From the NCBI GenBank assembly GCA_015904075.1, contig JABMDH010000011.1, positions 1-8,765 of the forward strand: a stretch of DNA of 8,765 nt, in the 5' to 3' direction. Every line of letters starts with the position of its first letter. Position 1 is the first letter of the stretch. This DNA comes from Nitrospira sp. GTDB lineage: Bacteria; Nitrospirota; Nitrospiria; Nitrospirales; Nitrospiraceae. The translations under genes and the position numbers were made by a program. Below the pieces are notes generated by a model. It ran no database searches and had not been told where the DNA came from. It saw only the letters and a list, made by a program, of their open reading frames with translations. This document shows, in pieces, positions 1-6,786 of this stretch.

Positions 1-1
1 C

Positions 2-304
2 TATGGGGTCGGCATCGCCCGATACAAAGAAATTGCGCGCGGCCAGCTGATCGGCGACGAAACCGGCATGCTGAAACTGTTGTTCCATCGGCAGACACAT
101 GAAGTACTCGGCGTCCATGCCATCGGCGAAGGGGCCACGGAGCTGATCCATATCGGCCAGGCCGTCATGGCCTACCACGGCCGTATCAATTACTTCATCG
201 ACACCGTATTCAATTACCCAACCCTGGCAGAATGTTATAAAGTCGCCGCACTGGATGGCATCAACCGCTTGCCGAGGCCCTGGCTGCCTGCGCGTGAGAC
301 GTGA
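2..304 (+). CDS. sthA: Soluble (Si-specific) NAD(P)+ transhydrogenase, C-terminal part
   Basis: This is the last 100 residues of a flavoprotein; the 5' part lies outside the window, and the frame is open from base 2 to a TGA at 302-304. The fragment is the dimerisation domain of the pyridine nucleotide-disulfide oxidoreductase fold. It contains [27 protein letters not shown] sequence, then [31 protein letters not shown] and the C-terminus. Disulfide reductases of this fold carry a His-Pro active-site motif here, whereas SthA has Asn-Tyr-Pro-Thr-x-Ala-Glu. The NYPTLAE seen here therefore argues for soluble transhydrogenase rather than dihydrolipoamide dehydrogenase. The family exchanges reducing equivalents between NADPH and NAD+ in the cytoplasm using FAD. 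No terminator is obvious before tenA, 98 bp downstream on the same strand. A divergent relative of the lipoamide dehydrogenase group is the main alternative, because the nucleotide-binding domains are not visible. Confidence 0.85.
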   Translation, partial: YGVGIARYKEIARGQLIGDETGMLKLLFHRQTHEVLGVHAIGEGATELIHIGQAVMAYHGRINYFIDTVFNYPTLAECYKVAALDGINRLPRPWLPARET

Positions 305-402
305 GAAGTGAACCATGAGGAGAGGTCTTTTGATTCCGTGAATCCCGTTCCTCACTTCACACGTTTCACTTTTAACCTTTCACTTCTACTGAGGAATCGA
401 CC
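305..402 (+). repeat. Leader of tenA with TCACTT repeats at 14-nt spacing
   Basis: The gap between the transhydrogenase and tenA holds three direct copies of TCACTT starting at 352, 366 and 380, exactly 14 nt apart. The last copy ends just before the ribosome binding site. An inverted copy (AGAAGTGAA, 304-312) is the exact complement of TTCACTTCT at 379-387, so a long-range 9-bp stem is possible. The regular spacing is directly visible. Whether it is an operator array, an RNA structure or a decayed dispersed repeat is not known. Confidence 0.5.
391..394 (+). promoter_or_regulatory. Ribosome binding site of tenA
   Basis: GAGG lies 8 nt before the ATG at 403 and supports that start. The first residues (SFAQHLRRLATPIWDAQLSHPF) also align with the usual N-terminus of the TenA family. 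Confidence 0.65.
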
Positions 403-1071
403 ATGTCCTTCGCACAACACCTGAGACGACTTGCAACGCCCATCTGGGATGCCCAACTGAGCCATCCCTTCGTTGTCGCGCTCGGCAACGGCACATTGCC
501 TGAACAGAAGTTCAAGTATTACATCTTGCAAGACGCCAGATTTCTCGGCGATCTTTCACGTGTCTTTGCCGCAGGCGCCATGAAAGCCCCGGACTCCGAG
601 AGCGCTCTGCGCCTTGCCAAACTGGCGGAAGACACCATCGTAGTCGAACGCAGCCTGCATGAGAATTACGGGAAGCGCTGGAAGCTCACGGCAAACCAGA
701 TGTTGTCCGTCCCGATGGCCCCCACAAACTACGCCTACACGAGGCACATGCTCTCCGTGGCACAGAACGGATCGGCGGCGGAGATTCTCGTTGTGGCCCT
801 CCCCTGCGCCTGGATCTACTGCGTCGTCGGGCAATCCTTGTTACGAAAAGGCGCGCCACCCAAGAGCCATCCCTACCGCGACTGGCTCATGCTCTATGCC
901 TCCCCTGAGTTTGCCGAAGTCCAGCAATGGATGCGAAAGAAGGTCGATCAGTGGGCCAAGACCGCCGGCACAGACGAGAAGCGACGGATGGAAGACGCCT
1001 TCATCATCAGTTCACGCTATGAATGGATGTTCTGGGACATGGCCTGGAAGGAAGAAGAATGGCCGGTGTAG
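403..1071 (+). CDS. tenA: TenA family protein, thiaminase II / aminopyrimidine aminohydrolase
   Basis: This 222-residue all-helical protein has the usual length for TenA. The family hydrolyses 4-amino-5-aminomethyl-2-methylpyrimidine (and thiamine) to the hydroxymethylpyrimidine used for thiamine salvage; it acts in the cytoplasm. From memory of Bacillus subtilis TenA, the key residues are Asp44, Tyr112, Cys135, Tyr139 and Glu205. Here Asp44 (in LQDARFL), Tyr112 (in YAYTRHM), Cys135 (in ALPCAWIY) and Tyr139 fall at the same numbers, and the C-terminal Glu is at 207 (in ISSRYEWMFW). The nucleophilic Cys is thus kept, pointing to a TenA_C-type active enzyme rather than the TenA_E branch, which lacks it. 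No other thiamine gene and no TPP riboswitch is visible nearby, so the substrate cannot be refined from context. The gene follows the transhydrogenase on the same strand and converges on the toxin-antitoxin module. No clear terminator was found after it. Confidence 0.93.
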   Translation: MSFAQHLRRLATPIWDAQLSHPFVVALGNGTLPEQKFKYYILQDARFLGDLSRVFAAGAMKAPDSESALRLAKLAEDTIVVERSLHENYGKRWKLTANQMLSVPMAPTNYAYTRHMLSVAQNGSAAEILVVALPCAWIYCVVGQSLLRKGAPPKSHPYRDWLMLYASPEFAEVQQWMRKKVDQWAKTAGTDEKRRMEDAFIISSRYEWMFWDMAWKEEEWPV

Positions 1072-1189
1072 AAAAGACAGGATGAACGAGGGATGCGAAT
1101 CTCTCCCTGAATGAGTCAATCAATGATTCGGCAGGAGCCTTAGATGACTTCTTGGATGGCGGGGTCATTGATCACTGGGGCGACTCGTA

Positions 1190-1560
1190 CTACTTGACGT
1201 AGACCACTCCGGGAAGGTCCTTTAAATCTGCATCGCCGGTCACTACCTCAGCCTCCTCATCTTTCGCCGTGGCATAAACAATGGCATCAGCCATCGCGAG
1301 ACTATGGCGCAAACTAAGATCAGCGGCCAACAACGCGATTGATTCAGTTAATTGAACGACCGGCGTCGCATTGAGACGACCGGCAAACAATAACGCGGTT
1401 CTTCTCCTCGTTCTCGCTTTATCTTCTGATACACTGCATACAGAATGATCGTCGGGGTGATCAGCTGATGTCGAGAAGTGAGATACGCGGCATACCGATC
1501 CACCAGCGGTCCACCTGTAAAGAATTCAATCCACCCGCGGGAATCCAGCACAACATTCAC
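1190..1560 (-). pseudogene. vapC: VapC-type PIN-domain toxin, frameshifted
   Basis: The two halves of one PIN-domain protein lie in different frames. The first half starts at a GTG (1560) and reads MNVVLDSRGWIEFF through PTIILYAVYQKIKRERGEE, about 54 residues. The second half resumes near 1395 as ALLFAGRLN, continues with MADAIVYATA and VVTGDADLKDL, and ends at TAG (1190-1192). Adding one base near 1397-1402 rejoins them into a protein of about 123 residues, the normal size for a PIN toxin. PIN toxins are Mg-dependent RNases with a cluster of acidic residues. Asp6 and the later Asp residues in ADAIVYATA and TGDADLK are present. The usual Glu in the LYEVY-like helix is Ala42 here. The GTG overlaps the antitoxin stop by 4 bp (GTGA), the usual arrangement for coupled translation. 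The frameshift plus the missing Glu make an active toxin unlikely. A one-base sequencing error would explain the frameshift but not the Ala. Confidence 0.85.
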
Positions 1561-1766
1561 AGTCGATCCTTCTTCTCTCGAAGATTCGTCGTAGTCATGC
1601 CCTTGAGCGTATCCTTCAGAGATTTAAGAGGGACTTCTGGCACCAGGGTAATGACTCCACCCTTTTCCACCACTTGCAATCGCTGGCTTGGAACAAGACG
1701 GAGTTTTTCACGGACTTCCTTGGGAATCACAATCTGAAATTCCTGCGAGATCGTAGCCCTGGCCAT
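1557..1766 (-). CDS. vapB: AbrB/MazE-family (VapB-type) antitoxin
   Basis: This 69-residue protein has an N-terminal swapped-hairpin AbrB DNA-binding domain at about residues 3-46. The typical run TISQEFQIVIPKEVREKLRL is followed by a beta-rich VVEKGGVITLVPEVP. A short C-terminal tail (roughly 47-69, KDTLKGM through LREKKDRL) resembles the toxin-binding arm of antitoxins paired with PIN toxins. In this family the protein binds its own promoter and neutralises the toxin by occupying its active site. The ATG at 1766 has a strong ribosome binding site. Its stop overlaps the toxin GTG, so the two form one operon. The antitoxin is intact although the toxin is broken, the order of decay expected if toxin loss came first. 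No clear promoter or palindromic operator was recognised in the 83 bp upstream. Confidence 0.9.
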   Translation of the reverse strand: MARATISQEFQIVIPKEVREKLRLVPSQRLQVVEKGGVITLVPEVPLKSLKDTLKGMTTTNLREKKDRL

Positions 1767-1773
1767 ATCAGAA

Positions 1774-1780
1774 TCTCCTT
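1774..1780 (-). promoter_or_regulatory. Ribosome binding site of the antitoxin
   Basis: Read on the - strand this is AAGGAGA, placed 7 nt before the antitoxin ATG. It is a near-perfect Shine-Dalgarno sequence that fixes the start. Confidence 0.75.
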
Positions 1781-1849
1781 ACCAAGTGCAGTGCCAATCC
1801 ATTAGTTAACGAACTTAGAACTCCAAACAGAGTATGCGGACAGACAACC

Positions 1850-2566
1850 TTACCGTAACACTGTCCCGAAGGCGGCAAAGAGTTGTCCGGTCAGGTATCG
1901 AGTGGCTTGATGATCGCCCGACCCTTTCCGGCGTATATAGTCGTTGATCACACGCCCATCGGCGGTCTTGTGCATGTCCGGACGATGTAGATTCATCCGG
2001 TACCGTTCGACTCCGGCTGAGACCCAACTCACGAAGAGCACCGTCCCGTCGCGTTCCACCTTCTCCACCACGCCCACATGCGTGAGCGGATCATTAGGTA
2101 AACCGTCGCGATTGAAATCCCAGGTATTGTGAAAAAACACCAGGTCCCCAGGATGAACGGTCGGACCATAATGAATCCGTCCCTGTTCAACGACATGCGT
2201 GTAGATACGCCCAACACCGTTGCCGCCGTCCAGTTCGCCCAATCCATCGTACAAGTCGACACGTTGCGTGGCATACAGGCCCCGGACAAGGCCCGAACAA
2301 TCCGGAGTATAGGAACGCCCCCCTACTTCAACTCGATTCCGACCAACAAGTCCGACAGCCGTTTGCACCAATGTCACTTGCTTCGATATTCCATTGGCCA
2401 TGGCACAGCAGATCCCTCCACGCGTTCCCGTCGCGGGGACCATCACATCGATTTCGTTTTGTGCGGAGTGACGCCCTATCGTGGCGCAGCCTGTTAGCGC
2501 AACTGCGACGAACATAACCAGAAGATAGATTGCGGGGAAGCGAGGGTAGCTGACGAAATTCGTCAT
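1850..2566 (-). CDS. NlpC/P60-type cysteine peptidase lipoprotein
   Basis: This 238-residue protein starts with a hydrophobic segment (about residues 11-26) and a lipobox ALTGC, predicting lipid attachment at Cys27 and anchoring in the envelope. The NlpC/P60 fold follows. It shows TPDCSGLVRGLY with the likely nucleophile Cys90, the HPGDLVFF strand (138-145) typical of these domains, and LTHVGVVEKV with the likely catalytic His163. His194 (in MNLHRPDM) could be the third polar residue, but this is a guess. Family members usually cleave stem-peptide bonds in peptidoglycan, though some hydrolyse other amide or ester bonds. An Ala-Thr-rich linker and a Cys pair (53-54) precede the domain. The ATG lies 7 bp after the stop of the tex remnant, so it may be co-transcribed with tex. 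No clear ribosome binding site is visible, so the exact start is less sure, but the signal peptide requires one close to here. Confidence 0.82.
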   Translation of the reverse strand: MTNFVSYPRFPAIYLLVMFVAVALTGCATIGRHSAQNEIDVMVPATGTRGGICCAMANGISKQVTLVQTAVGLVGRNRVEVGGRSYTPDCSGLVRGLYATQRVDLYDGLGELDGGNGVGRIYTHVVEQGRIHYGPTVHPGDLVFFHNTWDFNRDGLPNDPLTHVGVVEKVERDGTVLFVSWVSAGVERYRMNLHRPDMHKTADGRVINDYIRRKGSGDHQATRYLTGQLFAAFGTVLR

Positions 2567-2573
2567 GCGTCAA

Positions 2574-3166
2574 TTATGATTTTTGCCGGGCCTTCGCCAA
2601 CGCCATTGCCATGGCGCCGATCGGCTGGGGCGCTCGTGCCGCCGTGTGGCCGGATGACGATTGCCCACGCCCGCGTGAGTCGCGGGCCGCCTCGCTTCCG
2701 GACTGTAGCGAAGCCGCCGGACGGCCGGCTGCATCCTCGATCCGCATCGTCAGCGAAATGCGCTGACGCTTCAGATCTACATCCAGCACCTTCACCTTCA
2801 CGACCTGCCCGGGCTTGACCACTTCGTGCGGATCTTTCACAAACTTATTCGCCAGCGCCGACACATGGACAAGCCCGTCCTGATGGACGCCGATATCGAC
2901 AAAGGCGCCGAACGCCGCCACATTCGTCACCACTCCCTCTAACACCATGCCGGGCTGCAAATCACTCAGAGCTTCCACGCCCTCTCGAAAGGTCGCCGTC
3001 TTGAATTCCGGACGCGGGTCACGGCCGGGCTTTTCCAGCTCTGTCAGAATATCCCGCACCGTCGGCACGCCGAATTTCTCATCGGTAAAGTCTGCCGGCG
3101 ACAATCCTTTCAACGCAGCCGGCTGGCGCATCACCTCAGTAATCCCGGTCCTCAGTTGCGTCAAGA
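2574..3166 (-). pseudogene. tex: Orphan 3' end of tex (S1 domain), allele A
   Basis: This is the original C-terminal part of the tex gene, cut off from its body by the inserted allele-B segment. It reads (V)[21 protein letters not shown], a linker, a complete S1 RNA-binding domain ([21 protein letters not shown] through [10 protein letters not shown]) and a Ser/Gly/Arg-rich tail ending ALAKARQKS with TAA at 2574-2576. Joined to residue 612 of the long reading frame it continues in frame to give an 802-residue Tex. As it stands, the only early start is a TTG at 3162-3164 that overlaps the TGA of the upstream frame, or an ATG 11 codons further in that sits directly behind GAGGTG. A free S1 protein of about 185-196 residues is conceivable by re-initiation, but nothing supports it strongly, so it is called a gene fragment. 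Confidence 0.75.
3146..3166. repeat. tex: 21-bp junction repeat, copy 2 (distal end of insert)
   Basis: An exact 21-bp copy of 4768-4788. On the - strand it encodes part of I/V-L-T-Q-L-R-T. Here it joins the end of the allele-B S1 domain (AKARS) to the start of the allele-A S1 domain (GITEV). The flanking bases differ on both sides from the other copy, so the match is exactly 21 bp. Confidence 0.9.
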
Positions 3167-6100
3167 CCTGGCCTTCGCCAACGCCAATGCCATCGCACCG
3201 ATCGGCTGGGGCGCTCGTACCGCCGCCTGGCCGGGTGCCGACTGTCCACGCCCACGTGAGTCACGGGCAGCCTCACTCCCGGACTGTATTGGAGCAACGG
3301 GACGTCCGGCTGCATCATCGATCCGCATCGTCAGTGAAATGCGCTGGCGCTTGAGATCCACATCAAGCACCTTCACCTTCACAACCTGCCCGGGCTTGAC
3401 CACTTCGTGGGGATCTTTCACAAACTTATTCGCCAACGCCGACACATGGACAAGCCCGTCCTGATGGACGCCGATATCGACGAAGGCGCCGAACGCCGCC
3501 ACATTCGTCACCACTCCCTCTAACACCATGCCGGGCTGTAAATCACTCAGGGCTTCGACGCCCTCCCGGAAGGTCGCCGTCTTGAATTCCGGACGCGGGT
3601 CGCGGCCGGGCTTTTCGAGCTCTGCCAGAATATCCCGCACCGTCGGCACCCCGAACTTTTCATCGGTAAAGTCGGCAGGCGACAATCCTTTCAAACCAGC
3701 CGGCTGCCGCATCACCTCGGCAATCCCAGTCCCTAGCCGCGTCAGAATGCGTTCGACCACCGGATACGCCTCCGGATGAACGGCAGACCGATCCAAAGGA
3801 TTATCGCCATCGGGAATGCGCAAAAACCCCGCCGCCTGCTCGAAGGTTTTCTCACCAAGGCGCGGCACGTTCCGGATCGCCGTCCGGTTTGGAAACGGCC
3901 CGTTCGCATCCCGATAGTCCACAATATTCTTGGCCAACGCCTTGTTCAAACCCGACACCCGTTCCAACAAGGGCGCCGAGGCGGTATTCACGTTCACGCC
4001 GACGGCATTCACACAATCTTCGACCGTGGCATCGAGCGACCGCGCCAAGGCTCGCTGGTTCACGTCATGCTGATATTGGCCGACCCCGATCGCCTTCGGC
4101 TCGATCTTGACCAGCTCGGCCAGCGGGTCCTGCAATCGTCTGGCAATGGACACCGCGCCACGCACACTCACATCCAACTGTGGAAATTCCGCCGCGGCAA
4201 ACGCCGACGCCGAATAGACCGATGCCCCTGCTTCGCTGACCACAATTTTTGCAATCTTCTGTTCCGGCTTGTGAGCCGCGACCAGCTTGATGGCCTCGAC
4301 CGCCAACTTGTCCGTCTCACGGCTCGCCGTCCCGTTGCCGATCGAGATCAATTCCACGCCATGTTGAATCACAAGCCGCACCAGCGTCTCCAACGAACTC
4401 TGCCAGTCATTGCGAGGCTGGTGCGGGTAAATCGTCGCCGTATCCAACAATTTTCCTGTTGCATCGATCACCGCCACTTTACAGCCGGTGCGAATGCCGG
4501 GATCCAGACCGAGCACGGCCTTAGGGCCGGCCGGCGCCGCCAAGAGCAGCTCATGGAGATTGCGGGCAAAAATCTTGATCGCTTCGGCTTCGGCCGCTTC
4601 ACGCAATTGCACCAGCAGTTCGATACTGAGCTGCGAATGGATCTTCACGCGCCACGTCCAGTCACACACTGCAGCCAACCACTTCTCGCCTGGCCGGCCT
4701 CGGTCCTGAATGCCTGCGTGAGCCGCGATCATCGACACACAGGGATGCGGGACGACCGCGTCGAGCGCGGTCCTCAGTTGCGTCAAGATGCGTTCAACGA
4801 CCGGATAGGCTTCCGGGTGAACGGCGGAACGGTCCAAGGGATTGTCGCCATCGGGAATACGCAGAAAACCCGCCGCCTGCTCGAAGGTTTTCTCGCCAAG
4901 ACGCGGCACGTTTCGAATCGCCATCCGGTTTGGAAACGGCCCATGGGCATCCCGATAGTCCACAATATTTTTGGCCAGCGCCTTGTTCAGCCCTGATACC
5001 CGTTCTAACAAGGGCGCCGACGCCGTATTGACGTTCACACCGACGGCATTCACGCAATCTTCGACGGTGGCATCGAGTGACCGCGCCAAGGCCCGCTGAT
5101 TCACATCATGCTGATATTGGCCTACTCCGATTGCCTTCGGCTCGATCTTGACCAGTTCAGCCCGCGGGTCCTGAAATCGTCTGGCAATGGACACGGCGCC
5201 CCGCACACTCACATCTAACTGTGGAAACTCCGCCGCGGCAAAGGCCGACGCCGAATAGACCGATGCCCCCGCTTCACTGACTACAATTTTTGCAATCGTC
5301 TGTTCCGGCTTGTGAGCCATCACCACCTTGATCACCTCGACCGCCAACTTGTCCGTCTCGCGACTCGCCGTTCCGTTGCCGATCGAAATTAATTCGACGC
5401 CATGTTGAATGACCATACGCACAAGCGTCTCCAGCGACCCCTGCCAATCATTGCGGGGCTGGTGTGGATAGATCGTCGCCGTATCCAACAATTTGCCTGT
5501 TGCATCGACCACGGCCACTTTACAGCCGGTGCGAATGCCTGGATCCAGGCCGAGCACGGCCTTCGGGCCGGCCGGCGCAGCTAACAACAGCTCATGGAGG
5601 TTGCGGGCAAAAATCTTGATCGCCTCGGTTTCAGCCGCTTCACGCAATTGCACCAGCAGTTCGATACTAAGCTGGGAGTGAATCTTCACCCGCCACGTCC
5701 AGTCGCACACCGCGGCCAGCCACGTGTCCGCCGGCCGGCCTCGCTCCTGAATGCCCGCGTGCGCCGCGATCATCGACACACAAGGATGGGGGACCACCGC
5801 ATCAAGCGTCTCTCCCAGACCCAGACCCAAATCCAACTTCAAGACACCGAGGGTACGGCCCCGGAACAGCGCGAGTGCCCGATGCGACGGGATAGTCTTA
5901 ATCGTTTCCGCATAGGCATAGTAATCACGAAACTTCTCTTCCTCCGCCTGCTCCTTGTCTTTCATCACCGTCGAAGTCAGCACTCCCTGCTCCCACAGGC
6001 GTGCCCGCAGATCGGCCAGCAGCTCGGCCGTTTCGGCAAACCGCTCCATGAAAATGTCACGCGCCCCTTCCAACGCCGTTTTGGCATCGGGCACATTGAT

Positions 6101-6604
6101 CGCCTCGATCCCGTCGGCAGCCGGGACCACACGAATATATGTGAGCGCCTCTTGCTCGGGATTCAGCGTCGGATCGGCCAACAGGCCATCAGCCAATGGC
6201 TCCAGCCCTGCCTCACGCGCAATCTGCGCGCGGGTGCGGCGCTTCGGCTTAAAGGGGAGATACAAATCTTCCACGATTTGCTTCGTCGCCGCCGCCTCGA
6301 TACGGTCGCGTAACGCATCCGTCAACTTCCCCTGCTCCTCGATCGACGCTAATATTGCGGCACGTCGCGCCTCCAACTCGCGAAGATAGAGCAGGCGCTC
6401 TTCCAGCGTACGCAGCTGTGTATCATCCAGATTGCCGGTCGCCTCCTTGCGATAGCGCGCGATGAACGGAACCGTCGAGCCCTCATCAAGCAGCCCCACC
6501 GCGGCCGCGACCTGATGAACTCCGGCATTGAGTACCTTGGCGATGAGGGACACGATCTTGAGTTGAGCCACGTCGGAGAGAGCTGGAGTCGTTGAAGCTG
6601 TCAT
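3161..6604 (-). CDS. tex: Tex transcription accessory protein with duplicated core (composite)
   Basis: Tex is a cytoplasmic nucleic-acid-binding protein associated with transcription, usually a little under 800 residues; this frame has 1147. Residues 1-266 are the single N-terminal helical region. Residues 267-612 are core A: the end of the N-terminal helical region, the YqgF/RNase-H-like domain starting [12 protein letters not shown] (349-360), and the helix-hairpin-helix region [22 protein letters not shown]. Residues 614-959 repeat the core with 18 substitutions in 346 (core B, offset 347). Then comes one S1 domain (about 1025-1094) and a Ser/Gly/Arg-rich tail. The switch is at T612/A613, inside a 21-bp repeat. 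The frame stops at TGA 3161-3163, three residues short of the other allele's tail. The ATG at 6604 fits the family start; an AGGAA lies 14 nt upstream, farther than usual. If real, the product has two YqgF and two HhH units and may not fold as normal Tex; see findings for the assembly alternative. Confidence 0.85.
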   Translation of the reverse strand: MTASTTPALSDVAQLKIVSLIAKVLNAGVHQVAAAVGLLDEGSTVPFIARYRKEATGNLDDTQLRTLEERLLYLRELEARRAAILASIEEQGKLTDALRDRIEAAATKQIVEDLYLPFKPKRRTRAQIAREAGLEPLADGLLADPTLNPEQEALTYIRVVPAADGIEAINVPDAKTALEGARDIFMERFAETAELLADLRARLWEQGVLTSTVMKDKEQAEEEKFRDYYAYAETIKTIPSHRALALFRGRTLGVLKLDLGLGLGETLDAVVPHPCVSMIAAHAGIQERGRPADTWLAAVCDWTWRVKIHSQLSIELLVQLREAAETEAIKIFARNLHELLLAAPAGPKAVLGLDPGIRTGCKVAVVDATGKLLDTATIYPHQPRNDWQGSLETLVRMVIQHGVELISIGNGTASRETDKLAVEVIKVVMAHKPEQTIAKIVVSEAGASVYSASAFAAAEFPQLDVSVRGAVSIARRFQDPRAELVKIEPKAIGVGQYQHDVNQRALARSLDATVEDCVNAVGVNVNTASAPLLERVSGLNKALAKNIVDYRDAHGPFPNRMAIRNVPRLGEKTFEQAAGFLRIPDGDNPLDRSAVHPEAYPVVERILTQLRTALDAVVPHPCVSMIAAHAGIQDRGRPGEKWLAAVCDWTWRVKIHSQLSIELLVQLREAAEAEAIKIFARNLHELLLAAPAGPKAVLGLDPGIRTGCKVAVIDATGKLLDTATIYPHQPRNDWQSSLETLVRLVIQHGVELISIGNGTASRETDKLAVEAIKLVAAHKPEQKIAKIVVSEAGASVYSASAFAAAEFPQLDVSVRGAVSIARRLQDPLAELVKIEPKAIGVGQYQHDVNQRALARSLDATVEDCVNAVGVNVNTASAPLLERVSGLNKALAKNIVDYRDANGPFPNRTAIRNVPRLGEKTFEQAAGFLRIPDGDNPLDRSAVHPEAYPVVERILTRLGTGIAEVMRQPAGLKGLSPADFTDEKFGVPTVRDILAELEKPGRDPRPEFKTATFREGVEALSDLQPGMVLEGVVTNVAAFGAFVDIGVHQDGLVHVSALANKFVKDPHEVVKPGQVVKVKVLDVDLKRQRISLTMRIDDAAGRPVAPIQSGSEAARDSRGRGQSAPGQAAVRAPQPIGAMALALAKARS
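3167..4767 (-). other. tex: 1601-bp segment of a second tex allele inserted in tex
   Basis: The segment covers core B and S1 domain B of a divergent tex, from a point equivalent to residue 266/267 to nearly the C-terminus (AKAR). It is bounded by the two 21-bp repeats. Insert plus one repeat is 1622 bp, which is not divisible by three, so it shifts the frame of everything downstream. It contains no transposase, no terminal inverted repeats and no recombinase; it is pure tex sequence. Confidence 0.8.
3728..4765 (-). repeat. tex: tex core repeat, copy B
   Basis: Encodes residues 614-959 and matches copy A (4769-5806) without gaps. The proteins are identical at 328 of 346 positions. In a sampled stretch of about 150 bases around the HhH end there are about 18 differences (roughly 88% identity), mostly silent. 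Confidence 0.9.
4768..4788. repeat. tex: 21-bp junction repeat, copy 1 (proximal end of insert)
   Basis: An exact match to 3146-3166. Here it is in its native place in allele A, after VVERI, but it is followed on the - strand by the beginning of core B (ALDAVVPHP) instead of GITEVMRQ. Confidence 0.9.
4769..5806 (-). repeat. tex: tex core repeat, copy A
   Basis: Encodes residues 267-612, the first copy of the YqgF and helix-hairpin-helix region, attached to the native N-terminal part. It ends ILTQLRT, the same residues that begin the orphan S1 fragment, whereas copy B has ILTRLGT. Copy A and the orphan S1 fragment therefore belong to one allele. Confidence 0.9.
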
Positions 6605-6786
6605 CTGTAGATTATTCGTTCCTATGGTTTAAACGATCGTTCCTCGTGAAGCGTATCTCGTATCTCGCACACAACAATATTCGACACAGCCACGTTCTTT
6701 CCGTCCTGCGCTTCACGCTTCACCGTTCGGCAGGCTCACGGTCCTGAGCAGAGTCGAAGGACGAGATACGAACGACGAAATACGGC
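6605..6786. repeat. Intergenic gap with interleaved inverted repeats
   Basis: The 182 bp between fumarase and tex hold no gene. CGTGAAGCG (6645-6653) is the exact inverse of CGCTTCACG (6709-6717), and CGTATCTCG (6652-6660) is the exact inverse of CGAGATACG (6762-6770). TATCTCG is also directly repeated at 6661-6667. Between 6724 and 6760 lies a sequence with a small hairpin (GCTCA 6734-6738, TGAGC 6745-6749) of the kind I remember as a dispersed intergenic element in many genomes; this is memory only. GTTTAAAC (6627-6634) is an 8-bp palindrome just upstream of tex. No convincing promoter was found, although the tex promoter should lie here unless tex is read through from fumC. Confidence 0.6.

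Noticed and set aside
305..402. TPP riboswitch in front of tenA
   Set aside because: The gap is only 98 bp and lacks the conserved TPP-aptamer sequence blocks such as CUGAGA.
1072..1189. Terminator between the converging tenA and toxin genes
   Set aside because: Only a 5-bp stem (AGGGA with TCCCT) with a loose loop and no T-run is visible, which is too weak to call.
1767..1849. Promoter and palindromic operator for the toxin-antitoxin operon
   Set aside because: Several poor -35/-10 pairs can be drawn, but none matches the consensus at more than a few positions, and no convincing inverted repeat was found.
3167..4767. Insertion sequence or transposon inside tex
   Set aside because: The whole segment is homologous to tex itself. 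There is no transposase, recombinase or terminal inverted repeat, and a 21-bp duplication would be unusual for a simple transposon.
3776..4996. A 406-codon open frame on the + strand across tex
   Set aside because: It lies antisense to the tex cores, its Arg/His-rich product has no recognisable motif, and it is a by-product of the GC-rich codon use of tex on the other strand.
5594..6313. A 239-codon + strand frame opposite the tex N-terminal region
   Set aside because: It is antisense to a clearly conserved Tex sequence, has no ribosome binding site pattern or domain, and contains the same kind of Arg/Gln/His-rich shadow protein.
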